DNA from: Bufo bufo
Taxonomy: Eukaryota > Chordata > Amphibia > Anura > Bufonidae
Assembly: GCF_905171765.1 (NCBI RefSeq)
Contig: NC_053390.1
Span: 217,137,927 to 217,201,926 of the forward strand
Reading direction: 5' to 3'
DNA: 64,000 nucleotides
Each line of letters opens with the position of its first letter. The first letter of the stretch is position 1. Below are positions 32,930 to 43,240 of the stretch, one piece after another. Made by a program: the position numbers and the translations under genes. The notes beneath the pieces were generated by a model that had not been told where the DNA came from, searched no databases, and worked only from the letters and a program-made list of their open reading frames with translations.

Positions 32930-33060
32930 CAATCAGCAGATAGCCAGCCCCTGTGATGTCACAGCCCTATAAAAAGCCTCCTCATGTCCGGTCTCCTCCA
33001 TTTTACAGTGAACTTAGTGCAGGGAGAGATGTTACACGCACTAGGGACAGTGATTAGGAA
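32930..33060 (+). promoter_or_regulatory. Promoter-like leader of hAT B (TGATGTCAC and TATAAAA)
   Basis: TGTGATGTCACAG lies just upstream of CCTATAAAAAGCC (32968-32975). The spacing from the transposon end is like the TATA box of hAT A. Inference from motif and position. Confidence 0.5.
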
Positions 33061-33149
33061 ATAATTTATTTTAAAAAACCAAAAATGATTGAGCAGTTCA
33101 GGGAAAGATTATTCATAGTTTTAACACAGTAATTGCAGTGATCCTAGTA

Positions 33150-33223
33150 TCTGTTATTGGGTTGAAAGTGCTGTCTCATTCAATCAGTTTTGGGTTGTAT
33201 TTAGTTGATATATAACTACTTCC
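33150..33223 (+). repeat. hAT B tandem array, part 1
   Basis: First visible unit (AGTTTTGGGTTGTATTTAGT...), interrupted by the Penelope-like insertion. Confidence 0.75.
33210..33223 (+). repeat. 14 bp target-site duplication (left) of the Penelope-like element
   Basis: ATATAACTACTTCC, repeated exactly at 35905-35918. The array itself contains this word, so the duplication is strongly suggested rather than proven. Confidence 0.7.
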
Positions 33224-33489
33224 TTAATAAATGTCCCAGAAGCGCTATATCTTCCTCCTCACTACAAAGCAGCAGTATCGCGGGCAGAACCGCAACACAA
33301 CGCTTTCATTCACACTGACCTAAAACCTAAATCAAAATATAACCCCCTACAAGAATACTCGTCTGCATTTAATACTTTTATGAACAAAAACAACTAGGGA
33401 GATTAGGAAATTCAAACTACCAAAAAATGCACAGTACATGAGCAATATATCGCAAGAGGAGAAGAAGGCCATTATTTCTATGCAGTAAA

Positions 33490-35054
33490 ATAACAATGTC
33501 ATTATCCGCCCAGCTGACAAGGAAGGAGGCATTGTTGTTTTGGACAAAGAGCAATATCATAATGAGGCCATGAATATATTGAATGACAAGAGAACGTACC
33601 TACTTTTGAAGCATGATCCCACAGAATTATTTAAGAAACAGCTTAAAGAACTTGTTCAGAAAGGGAGGGCACTAGGTATTTTACAAAAGAAAGAAGCTAC
33701 TTTTATACATATACAACAACCGAAAATTGCGGCGTTTTACTATAATCCCAAAATTCATAAAGATCCCATAAATCCACCGGGTAGACCCATCGTGTCTGGG
33801 ATAGATTGCCTTACGAGTGCACTATCCAGATACGTGGATCAATTTCTACAGCCATACGCACAAGCACTCCCCGCATACATCAAGTATACGAAAAATATCC
33901 TAGAAATATTGAATAATGTAACATGGAAGGACACCTACATAATGGGCACATTAGACGTCAAATCTCTGTATACCATAATTGAAAACCGGAAAGGATGTGA
34001 AGCAACGGAATTCTTCCTAACCGCCAAATGCGAAATTACAAAGGAACAAATTAAATATTTGGGGGAATGTATTATGTTTATTTTGGAAAAAAACTATTTT
34101 ATATATGATGAGAATTTTTACCTCCAGACATGGGGGACCGCGATGGGGACGAGGTTCGCACCGGGGTTCGCTAATCTGTACGTGGGACAGTGGGAACATC
34201 AATCAGTCCACTGCAGCGGCGGGCTCCGGTCGAACCTCATCCTGTGGCATCGCTTTATCGATGACATAATTTTTATTTGGGAAGGGGGGGAAGATGCATT
34301 ACGGGAAATTTTTAATGATCTTAATAAAAATGAATTTTATCTAGAATTCACCCCGACATACAGTAAGACACAAATTAACTTTTTAGACTTGACAATATTT
34401 ATTGAAGATGGCAAAATTTGTACAAAAACATATAATAAACCCACTGATGTGAACAGCTTCATCTCCATTGAGAGCTGCCACCTGTCTCAGTGGCTAGAAA
34501 ACATACCGAGGAGTCAGTTTATGCGAATAAGGAGGAACTGCGCAAAAAAAGAACACTATGAAGAAGAAGCAAAATGTATGCAGAATAGGTTTGAACCGAA
34601 GGGATATGATCAGGGAAAACTAATAAGATGTAGAACAGAGATAGGACATTTAGACAGAGATAGACTTCTGGAGGACGGGAAAAGAAAAAAGAAGTATCCA
34701 GAGAAAGAAGAAATGTGGATTATCCCACCAATAATTATGCCTTATAACAGCCAAGTCTCAAAATTCAAGAAAATAATTAATAGGTATTGGGAAGTCCTAA
34801 AAGGAGATAAAATAATAGGAGACCTTATCCCAAAGGCCCCAAGATTCACCTACCGTAGAGCTAGAAACATCGGGAACACCATAGCACCAACTAGTAAATG
34901 CATTGGCATGAACAAAATAACTAGGAATGATATAAATAATAAAAAAGACGGTAGAATAGATGGTAGATTAAAAGGCTTTTTTCCTTGTAAAAAATGTCCG
35001 GGATGCAAAAAATCAAAAAAAAAAGAAAAAACAAACACAGGTGAAAAACACTGA
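33490..35054 (+). pseudogene. Penelope-like reverse transcriptase
   Basis: A 504-codon open frame from 33540, open in frame back to a stop at 33487; the true start lies further upstream and is lost. RT motifs in order (numbered from 33540): GRPIVSGI (about 81-88), TLDVKSLYT (137-145), GTAMGTRFAPGFANL (199-213), the catalytic box RFIDD (D241, D242), INFLDL, then SCHLSQWLENIPRSQFMRI. Near the end C483, C486 and C489 (PCKKCPGCKK) form the CxxC-type motif found in Neptune linkers. Upstream of 33487 two stops interrupt related sequence (ISQEEKKAIISMQ). The frame then shifts before the endonuclease. Confidence 0.88.
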
Positions 35055-35059
35055 AGGGT

Positions 35060-35424
35060 CGTATGTACATGACATAAGAGATTTCATTTAATTCAACAGT
35101 TCAGGCGTAATCTATGCGATTACCTGTCCCTGCGGAAAAATTTATATTGGTCGAACGAAGAGACTCCTCAAAAAGAGGATAGGAGAACATATATATAATA
35201 TCGAGAGAAAATATGAGGGGCACCCTTTATCGCGACATTATAGGGATAAACACCTTGGGAAATTCGCAGGATCAACTTTTTGTGGGATGGAGATTGTCAG
35301 AAAAAACAGTAGAGGCGGGGATTATCTTAAGGAGATGTCCAGATCAGAAACGAGATGGATTTTTAACATGGATACACTGGCCCCATCAGGTTTAAACATG
35401 GAAATAGAACTTTTTGACATTTGA
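35060..35424 (+). pseudogene. GIY-YIG endonuclease domain of the Penelope-like element
   Basis: In the first forward frame, SGVIYAITCPCGKIYIGRTK begins near 35098, with the GIY-like VIY and the YIG triad. It is followed by RIGEHIYNIE (conserved Arg and His), then RHYRDKHLG and ETRWIFNMDTL (conserved Glu-Trp), ending at a stop 35422-35424. It is in a different frame from the RT and has an in-frame TAA just before the domain (DFI-stop-FNSS). It supplies target nicking in Penelope-like elements. Confidence 0.88.
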
Positions 35425-35555
35425 ATGAAAATAAAGAACACAAGCTTAACAGATGTTAATGGAGGAAACATAAGAAGCGGCATGCGTAGGGTTAAGTCAG
35501 CGGGGATACAGCAGGCACATATAAGGAAGGGGGAATATAAAGGATTAGTCATCCA

Positions 35556-35602
35556 GCTTTCCTGACGAAGGATAGCGAATCTATCCGAAACGCGTAGAGA
35601 GG
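35556..35602 (+). ncRNA. Hammerhead-ribozyme-like motif in the Penelope-like 3' region
   Basis: CTGACGA (35562-35568) fits the CUGANGA core. A perfect 6-base stem GGATAG-CGAAT-CTATCC follows, then GAAA (35587-35590), a minimal stem III (AC/GT) and a GTA cleavage triplet (35594-35596). Flanks CTTTC (35557-35561) and GAGAG (35597-35601) can form stem I with one G-U pair. This is the type I layout with a short stem III reported for Penelope-like elements. One extra A lies between CTGACGA and the stem, which weakens the match to the strict core. Confidence 0.6.
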
Positions 35603-35904
35603 TCTTGTGGTACCTGTGACTCTCCGTAGTCATAGTAGTGACGTCACCCTATCTCCATGCGAGCGCGAACCACTGTAGGGTTTCAAGAGCCGCGCCACCG
35701 GCCGGGGCGCGGCTCTGCGTTCTATTAGCACCTGACCTGTTCCTGCAAGATCCAAGGATCACCCACCGCACCCCGTGTTATATGAAGCCCATCCACCAGG
35801 TAACGCACAGTTTACTGAGTTTGTGGAGGGCCTTTGTACTAGGAGGTGGGGATATTAGGTCTTGCGATTCATACTAGTTAGAGCGCAGTCACATTGATTT
35901 TATC

Positions 35905-36216
35905 ATATAACTACTTCCATTCATCCTTGCTTCTGTACTGAAAGTGTGCTCTGATACAGTTTTGGGGTGTACTTAGTTGATATATAACTACTTCCATTCA
36001 CCCTTGCTTCTGGTGTGAATTTGTGGCCTGATGCAAACAGTTTTGGGATGTATTTATTTAATATAAATAACTACTTTCATTCACCCTTACTTCTGTACTG
36101 AAAGGGGTGTATTTTTGGGGTGTATTTAGTTGATATATAAGTTCCATTATTCCTTTCTTCTGGGGTGAATTTGCCTCCTGATAGAAACCAGTTTTGGGTT
36201 GTATTTATTATAAATA
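35905..36216 (+). repeat. hAT B tandem array, part 2
   Basis: Three units of TTTAGTTGATATATAACTAC...CTTGCTTCTG...GATACAAACAG type; 35905-35918 is also the right-hand target duplication. Confidence 0.8.
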
Positions 36217-36439
36217 CCGTATTTTCCGGCGTATAAGACGACTTTCTTACACTAGAAATTATTTTCAAAAGTCGGGGGTCGTCTTATACGCCGGGTATAC
36301 TCAGATCCGATGGTATATTCTAACCCCCAGGCGTTCCCATGGTGACGGGGACGCTTGCCTGGGGGGTTAGAATATACAGGGCCCCGCCGCTCAGAGGAGT
36401 ATACATTTCTTAACTGTAATTCGTAACTTTAACTTTAAA

Positions 36440-36645
36440 TCAGCGCTCATCTCTTTACTAGGGTATCTTACTCTCAGCGGTAACAGGCAGTGCGGGCGGC
36501 GCTAACTCACTCACTGACGTCACGCGCCTGCACTGCCTAGTGGGAGGAGCATGCGCGTGATGTCAGTGAGTGAGCGCCGCCCGCACTGCCTGTTACCAGA
36601 GCTGAGAGTAAGATACCCTAGTAAAGAGATGAGCGCTGATTTAAA
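36440..36645. repeat. Palindrome within the MITE
   Basis: CTCTTTACTAGGGTATCTTA pairs with TAAGATACCCTAGTAAAGAG; GGCAGTGCGGGCGGCGC pairs with GCGCCGCCCGCACTGCC. Confidence 0.85.
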
Positions 36646-36694
36646 GTTAAAGTTACAGATTACAGTTAATAAATGTATACTCCTCTGAGCGTCA

Positions 36695-37200
36695 GGGAGG
36701 GGGATCTGTGGATGGCACTGTTATGGGGAGGGGGATCTGTGGATGGCACTGTCATGGGGGGATCTGTGGATGGCACTGTTATGGGGAGGGGGATCTGTGG
36801 ATGGCACTGTTATGGGGAGGGGGATCTGTGGATGGCACTGTTATGGGGAGGGGGATCTGTGGATAGCACTGTTATTGGGAGGGGGATCTGTGGATGGTAC
36901 TGTTTAGGGGGGATCTGTGGATGGCACTGTTATGGGGAGGGGGATCTGTGGATGGCACTGTTTAGGGGGATCTGTGGATGGCACTGTTATGGGGGGGATC
37001 TGTGGATGGCACTGTTATTGGGATGGGGATCTGTGGAAGGCACTGTTATTGGGAGGGGGATCTGTGGAAGGCACTGTTATGGGGAGGAGGATCTGTGGAT
37101 GGCACTGTTTAGGGGGATCTGTGGATGACACAGTTTAGGGGGATCTGTGGAGGACACTGTTATAGGGAGGGAGATCTGTGGATGACACTCATGGGGTGGA
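36695..37200 (+). repeat. 32 bp minisatellite (GGATCTGTGGATGGCACTGT)
   Basis: About 15 units of GGATCTGTGGATGGCACTGT plus TATGGGGAGGG; inverted remnants (CAGTGTCATCCAC) follow at 37240-37375. A related array is at 62165-62300. Confidence 0.9.
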
Positions 37201-37536
37201 TCTGTGGATCACACATATAGCATAAGATGCTATATAGTGTCATCCATAGATTCCCCCATAGCAGTGTCATCCACTTATCCCCCTCCCCATAGCAGTGTCA
37301 TCCACTGATCCCCCTCCCCATAACAATGCCATTCACAGATCCCCTTCCTCATAACAGTGCCATCCATAGATCCCAATCAGTTCCCTGGACTGGAGAAGAT
37401 CATCTTGAAGACAGGGAAGGCTGGGCATTCAGGGATAGTCTTATATGGCGAGTATATTCCAAACCCTATATTTTAAATGGAAAAGTTGGGGGTCGTCTTA
37501 TACGCCCAGTCGTCTTATACGCCGAAAAATACGGTA

Positions 37537-38080
37537 TATAAAAGTACATCCATTCATCCTTGCTTCTGGGGTGAATTTGCATCCCAATACAAACAATTTT
37601 GGGGTGTATTTAGTTGATATATAACTACTTTCAATCACCCTTGCTTCTGTACTGAAAGTGCAGTCTGATACAAACAGTTTTAGGGTGTATTTAAGTTGAT
37701 ATATACCGTAAGTACATCCATTCCTCCTTGATTCTGGGGTGAAATTGCGTTCTGATACAAACAGTTTTGGGGTGTATTTAGTTTATATATAAGTAGTTCC
37801 ATCCATCCTTGCTTCTGGGATGAAAGTGCGGTCTGGCATGCTGCACGGGTGAAAAAAGCACACTCCTCGGGCTTTAAAAAAAAGGATACTAGAGGAGATC
37901 ATACCGTAAAGGACGAGAACAGATAACCCGAAAAGGGTTAGCCACCAAGGCCGCTGTTTTCTGAAGCAGAACACTTCTCTACAAACTTTTAGGGTGGTCA
38001 AAGTTCACTTAACTCGTTGCGTCTATCAGTAGTTGCGGAGTTGGTATGATATAGCGGCTTGGTACTACACACTTTAGGGT
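37537..38080 (+). repeat. hAT B tandem array, part 3
   Basis: Five or six diverged units with TTTGGGGTGTATTTAGTTGA and CCTTGCTTCTGGGGTGAA. Confidence 0.75.
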
Positions 38081-38255
38081 GAGTTCACACTTCAGTTATT
38101 TGGTCAGTTATTATAAAAAAAAATTGTAAGCCAAAACCAGTAGTGAAGCCTACTCAGAGATAAGATCTACTGGAGGAATCTGCACCTGCTCTGTGTTTTT
38201 GACCCAATCCTGGTTTGATAATACACACTTTTAGGGTGTTCAAATTCTTTTACAC

Positions 38256-38603
38256 TTAAAGGGAATCTGTCACCTCCCAACACCATCCCAAGCCGCCAGC
38301 AGTGTATTTCTGATGATGCCTTTCTTCCTGAAGGCAGATGCAGGAAAAGTACTGAAAACGTTGCCACAGCGAAGTGGCAGGGAAGGGGGCGTGGTTACCA
38401 TGACTTGAAGCAAGGAGGCCGCTGCCCCCTTGACTTCAAGCATGTGTGGAGAAGCGCGCCAGACAGGGGATAAAACAAAGTTTTCAGTACTTTTGCTGCA
38501 TCTGCCTTTGGGAAGAAAGGCATCATCAGAAACACACTGCTGGCTACACGCAGGTACTGCTGGCGGCTTGGAATGTTTTTGGGAGGTGACAGGTTCCCTT
38601 TAA
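38256..38603. mobile_element. T2-like MITE with TTAA ends
   Basis: TTAAAGGGAATCTGTCACCT at the left, AGGTGACAGGTTCCCTTTAA at the right, TTAA at both edges. The arms are about 120 bases (TGATGATGCCTTTCTTCC / GGGAAGAAAGGCATCATCA) with GAAAACGTTGC-like centres. Confidence 0.85.
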
Positions 38604-38673
38604 TTTGATGCTTCAATCAGTAGTTGCGGAGTTGGAGCGAAATTGCGGCCTGACATTATTGCTCTTTTACTCT

Positions 38674-38880
38674 TGCAGTTAATGTCACAGTACAGTATGT
38701 CCAACAGATAGGTGAGGAGGAGAGATCCGCTGCTTCCTCCGGTAGGCGGGCAAGTAGCGACAATGAGAGTTGCATGGGAGCTGGTTTTGCAAGCGGTCAG
38801 GCACGTGGCCCTGAGACTGGTGAGGGTGACATCAGTGATGTGCAGACAGTGGCGGAAGATGATGTAGCCGATCGCACGTG
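38674..38880 (+). pseudogene. hAT B transposase N-terminal exon-like piece
   Basis: After the splice-acceptor-like TTTTACTCTTGCAG, one frame reads QQIGEEERSAASSGRRASSD and then GPETGEGDISDVQTVAEDDV, ADRTWEPGE. The Ser/acidic composition and the short WxPG-like block resemble the N-terminal part of hAT A (VLDPTWNEG), but homology is uncertain. It is interrupted by the next repeat. No start codon is assigned. Confidence 0.4.
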
Positions 38881-38899
38881 GGAGCCCGGTGAAACATGG

Positions 38900-39248
38900 T
38901 TGGGGGTTGATCAAACATGGCTGGAGGCTGATTAAACATGGCAGGGAGCTGATCAAACATGGCTGGGGGCAAAGAAATATGGCTGGGGGTTATGAGATAT
39001 AGCAGAGGGCTGATATGAGGCATGGTGTCTCATCTGAAGTCTGAATGGGGGGTCTTCTTTATATTGGGCTCTGATCTGAGGTCTGATTAAGGTCTTATTA
39101 ACATTGGAGCCGTGAGCTGAGGTCTGCTTAATATTGGGGGTCTGATTGCTGATCTGATCTGAGGTCTAATGAAAAAAATAATAATCTTATTGTCCTCCTC
39201 TAAAACCTAGGTGCGTCTTAAGGGCCTGTGCGTCTTATAAAAATACGG
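38900..39248. mobile_element. Right half of a CCG/CGG-ended MITE
   Basis: Ends GTGCGTCTTATAAAAATACGG, matching the ends of the MITEs at 36217, 58711 and 62041. Interior words GATCTGAGGTCTAATG are the inverse of CATTACACCTCAGATTAGAC in the copy at 58711. The left half is missing. Confidence 0.65.
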
Positions 39249-39964
39249 TATATCTGCTGAGCTGTGTTGTACTCATTTTTTGCGGGACAATTTGTAATTT
39301 TTATTGATACCATTTTGGGATGTGTGTGACTTTTGATCACAATTTATTAAATTTTTTTGGGTAAGTGAAGCAATGACAAAACGGCAAATTGGCCATTTTG
39401 AACCCTTTTTTCCATTACGCCATGCGCCGTATTGGAAAAATATTTTTATATTTTAATAGTAAGGGCATTTTCAATCTTGGTGATACCCATGATGTTTATA
39501 TTTATTTTTTTATTCTACGGAAACGTGTTGTGGTTGCAGCATGTAGGTGCCTCCTCCTTTCTCCTGGGGCCTTCCCTGTCTGGTGCCAGAGGGGTTAATT
39601 ATGTAGCTGGTGGGGATTTAGGTGTGTCCTCGGTGTGGCGAGGAGGTTTATATTGCCTGTGGCATGTTGGCTGGGTTCAGTGTTCCTCCAGCCTTGCTGT
39701 GTGCTGGAGCTGTGCTCCTGCCAAGCCTCTGCTATCTGCCCAGTGCTTGAGGGCCACCTTGTGGAACATCAAGGTCACCATAATGTCTCCCCTATGTTCC
39801 TGTTGTTCACCTTCCCTTCACTACCCTTGCATATGTTTGGTGTTGTTTATGTATGGGTGGTTGTTGTCTTGTCTAGTGGTTGTTACATGTCTGGTCTGTT
39901 AGTGTCTACAGTCCAGCATGTTTGCTAGACATGTTCCCTGTGTGGTGTGCCTCCAGAAGGGGGT
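39249..39964. other. Old repeat sequence, not classified
   Basis: 39270-39500 has an AT-rich phrase (TTTTTATTGATACCATTTTGGG) seen in old amphibian repeats. 39500-39960 holds a 156-codon open frame rich in Cys, Val and Leu with no recognised domain, which I do not call a gene. Confidence 0.4.
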
Positions 39965-40471
39965 GTCAGGGTTCCCCGGAAAGGGAACTACAAGTCTGTA
40001 TGCTGCTCTGCCTGGGGCCGCCATGCGTCCTGTTTGAGGGTTTCCAGGCAGTAACTGGTGTGCTCGATACCTGGGTGTGTCCTGTATTGTGTGTGGGCAC
40101 CAGTACTCATGCTCAGGTTCTAGTCTGTGTTTCTGTGGCAGGTAAGTGTGTTGTATGGTGTGCTTACCTGCCGATCCAGTTACTGTATACAGTCTCCTCT
40201 TTTTCCTTGCAGCTAGGCTGGTTGAGACTCCTGTTCATCCGTGTCTGGGATGAACAGGTCGTCTCTGCCCTTTCTTTATTTGAGGGATTATCAGGGCGAC
40301 TCAGGGTCCTAGGTATGAGCCATCCAGGTCCGCTCATACGGTGAGGAGTTAGGGCGTGGATTTGGGATGCTTTAGGAGGAGATCTGCTCCCTTATCCCAG
40401 TCACTGGTCTAGTTGCTACATCATCTGCTCCACATTGTACGGTGGGAAGTTTCCCCTACTTCCCATCGTGA
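39965..40471. mobile_element. Possible solo LTR
   Basis: Starts TGTCAGGGTTCCCC and ends TCCCATCGTGACA, giving TG...CA with TGTCA/TGACA inverted tips over 507 bases. The flanking bases are G-rich and do not give a clear 5 bp duplication. No internal region or second copy is in the window. Confidence 0.35.
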
Positions 40472-40861
40472 CAGGGTGGTGTTTAAAACTTTTATATTTT
40501 TTAAATTTTTATATATTTTTTAATTTAACTTTTTTATGATTTTGAAGCTCGTATTTGAGCCTATACAATCCATAGTTTTTTTTTATTCTAAACAATCATG
40601 GATTTTTTAAATCCATTATTTGTACAGAATTGCTCACTTATTATGTCGGCTTACCACCTGCTGACCAAAATAAGAATTGCAGTTTTAATGGCCTGGGAGA
40701 CCCAGGCACATTGAAATCAGTTACTGGCGTCCTTATTGGCTGCAGAGGATGCTGGTAAGAAGCACGGAAGAATGAGCTTCCAGGTTTTTCACCTTTTAGA
40801 TGCCGTGATTAAGTGATTAATGACCGCGCTGCAGTGCGCTGATAGCAAAGGTGTTTATATT
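40472..40861. other. AT-rich old repeat, not classified
   Basis: Long T runs followed by CTGGGAGACCCAGGCACATTG; possibly the continuation of 39270-39500. Confidence 0.4.
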
Positions 40862-41090
40862 GATGACATATCTCAGGATAAGTCTAGTGACTGGGACAAG
40901 CTATTGTAATTACACTGAACCGGCGCTCCAAAGGAGATAGCATGCAGGTAATTTTGAAGAGGAAGCAGTGCTCACACAAGCACAGCGACCCCTTTAAGCC
41001 TGGAGTCGGCCCCTGCCAGTTTGGTATTGATGAGTCTGATGACATATGCTGAGGATAGGTCACCAATATTAAACAACTTCACAACCCCTT
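40862..41090. repeat. Old interspersed repeat fragment (GAGGATAGGTCACCAATATT)
   Basis: TGATGACATATCTCAGGATA at the left and its rough inverse TGATGACATATGCTGAGGATAGGTCA at the right frame the piece. Related to 14641-14830. Confidence 0.5.
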
Positions 41091-41170
41091 TAAGATTGAA
41101 GAACATAGAGAATCAAATGAAGTAAGCAAGCCCTACATGAAAATAAATGTTGAGTATTAAAGGTAAGTAC

Positions 41171-42021
41171 CCGTATATACTCGAGTATAAGCCGACCCGA
41201 ATATAAGCCGAGGCCCCTAATTTTACCCCAAAAAAATGGGAAAAATTATTGACTCGAGTATAAGACTAGGGTGGGAAATGCAGCTATAATGCAGAGTGTA
41301 TGTGTATATAATGCACACACTCTACATTATATACACACATCTGCAAGAGGGTGACTCAGATTGATGGGAGTCTGACTCTGACTCCCTGTATTTAATGCAG
41401 AGTGTGTGCATTATATACACACACACTCTGCATTAAGTACAGGGAGGGGACGCTGTGCAGGGCCGGTACTTACTGCCGGTGTAAATCTCGCGGTCTGCTC
41501 CCAGTGTAAATCTCGCGGCCCGCGTGTCTCGCGAGATTTACACTGGGAGCTTAAAGGGACACTGACAGGCCTTCTGAGCATAATTAGCTCTTTATATGCC
41601 CCCCTAGGTCTTATAATAAGTTTCCAATTCATATAAGTATTATCCCTGTGCGCATTGTAAAACGTTAAAAATAATCTTTATAATCACCTGTCCTTTCTGC
41701 CCAAGGGACGATCTTTGTGCCGCATTTGTGCCCAGCCGCGTCCCAACTGCCAGATCCTTAGACACGCCCATCTCATTAGTATTCACTTCGCTGGGCGGTA
41801 TTTTCCTGTCCCCGACATTCGGAGATCCTGCGCATGCGCCCGGCACCCTCGCTCGCCGGGATCACATTGCGCCAAGTGAATACTAATGAGATGGGCGTGT
41901 CTAAGGATCCGGGCAATGTAAGTTGCCATAATACAGACCTAGACTCAAGTATAAGACGAGGGGGCTTTTTGAGCACAAAAATATGTGCAAAAAAACTCGT
42001 CTTATACTCGAGTATATACGG
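41171..42021. mobile_element. CCGTATATACTCGAGTATAA-ended MITE (0.85 kb)
   Basis: The ends CCGTATATACTCGAGTATAA and TTATACTCGAGTATATACGG are exact inverted copies, with TAC on both sides. The interior contains palindromes of GTGTGTGCATTATATACACA, an AATCTCGCG palindrome (41485-41555), and a T2-like end at 41551. Confidence 0.85.
41551..41925. mobile_element. T2-like end and palindrome nested in the MITE
   Basis: TTAAAGGGACACTGACAGGC is a T2-type terminus. Its inverted partner is absent, but an inner palindrome (GATCCTTAGACACGCCCATC at 41755 against its complement ending near 41910) is intact. Probably a T2 MITE that lost its right end. Confidence 0.55.
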
Positions 42022-43240
42022 TACCTATATTTTTGTCTGCCGGATAAAAACAGATAGCGACACAGTTTTAATCTGTTTTTATTTTCTGATTGTAGATTTT
42101 ATAAGCAGTTCATATATGGGAATGTATTAGGCATGGCTTTTTTATCCTTTATATCAGGGATGCTCAACCAATGCAGGTTAAGCATCACTGCTTTATATTA
42201 TTCCATTACTGAGGGCCTCCACTGGGAGTGCATACCTGTTATGGGGGGTTTCTAGCCTCACTGTTTGTTTCATTTAAGATATAATGTATGATAAGTGGGT
42301 TTCATCTCTTGTGGCTAAATGTTTTTTTATCCTGCATGGTGAACACCATTTAAAAAATCACAATGCCAAAATGTTCTTTTTTGCCTCCCCAAAAATAGAA
42401 TAAAAAAATATCAAAAAGTCATATATACTCTAACGTGTTACCAATAAAATCAGTTTTCTCTGCAAAAACAAAACAAAAAAAAAAAACAAGCCTTCATACA
42501 GATCTGTCAGTGGAATAATAGAAATGTTATTAGTGTCAAAATATGGGACAGATTTTTTTTTTACAGTTTAAGGTTTTTTTTTAAACATAGTAAAAAAGCA
42601 AAAACAAAAAAATGTTACTGCTGTAATTATACTGACCTGCTGTAATTGTATTGACCTGCAAAATATGATTATCATGTATTATTTACTGCATAGTGAAGGC
42701 CCTAAAAACAAAACCCAAAAAACAATGGTGGAGTCACATTTTTTTCATTACACCAAATATTTTTTTACACCTATAAATACATTATATGCAACATTGAAAG
42801 GTTCCCCCCAAAATTTTGCCCTGTAATTAATGACTCTTGTAAGGCAGGGAGAAAAAAAAATTAAATTGCAAAGCAGGTTGCACTTTCATGCTCTCAAGAA
42901 GTTTTAAACTAAAGGTTATGACTTACCCTTATGTCCTAACCAGCATAACAATAATGGGGTATTTCTGCCCCTGTATACTAGTAGGACAGATGGAATTTTT
43001 AATGAATCAAATTAATCACTATCATATATTAAATATAAACCCCTAAGCCTATAAAATTATACCTAGCCCCTCCTACCCTGGGTTTTTCTGCCCTGTGTGG
43101 TTTTTGACAGATGGTTTGCTTTGCTTGTTTATTTCTTGTTATGTCATTCTATCAAGAATAAAATGTTCTAAGACTTTTGGCATATTTATCGCCCTTCCTC
43201 CTGCTGGTGAATGCATCATGGCAGCCAGAGGGTCTAAACT
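42022..43240. other. AT-rich stretch without recognisable gene
   Basis: Contains A runs and the phrase CAAGCCTTCATACAGATC of an old dispersed repeat; short frames only. Confidence 0.45.

Larger units (their letters stand above)
33224..35904 (+). mobile_element. Penelope-like retroelement (Neptune type), 5' truncated
   Basis: A 2.7 kb insertion in the hAT B array, flanked by ATATAACTACTTCC. It codes for a Penelope-type RT (33490-35054) and a GIY-YIG endonuclease (35060-35424), followed by a 480-base 3' region with a hammerhead-like motif. No upstream pseudo-LTR copy of that motif is visible, so the 5' part is missing. Confidence 0.85.
36217..37534. mobile_element. CCGTATTTTCCGGCGTATAA-ended MITE (1.3 kb)
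   Basis: Ends CCGTATTTTCCGGCG and CGCCGAAAAATACGG lie in TA on both sides (36215-36216 and 37535-37536). The interior has a GGCGTTCCCATGGTGACGGG module, a palindrome (36440-36645) and a 32 bp minisatellite. No coding sequence; superfamily unresolved, TA target. Confidence 0.8.
32792..38900 (+). mobile_element. hAT element B remnant, interrupted twice
   Basis: It begins TAGAGATGAGCAAATC, close to the ends of hAT A (TAGAGTTGAGCGAAC and TAGGGATGAGCGAAC). It then has a TATA-containing leader, a tandem array of about 90-95 bases (TTTAGTTGATATATAACTAC) at 33150-33223, 35905-36216 and 37535-38080, and an exon-like coding stretch at 38674-38880. The Penelope-like element (33224-35904), the CCG-ended MITE (36217-37534) and a T2 MITE (38256-38603) sit inside it. 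No right terminus was found; it is cut off near 38900. Confidence 0.65.

Noticed and set aside
32792..33060. Host gene promoter
   Set aside because: TATA box and CRE-like word lie just inside a hAT end and precede transposon arrays; no host exon follows.
36695..37140. 151-codon Gly/Trp-rich frame
   Set aside because: Translation of the 32 bp minisatellite in the MITE.
39432..39902. 156-codon hydrophobic frame that could be a membrane protein
   Set aside because: No start context, no recognisable family, and it overlaps other frames of equal length in old repeat sequence.
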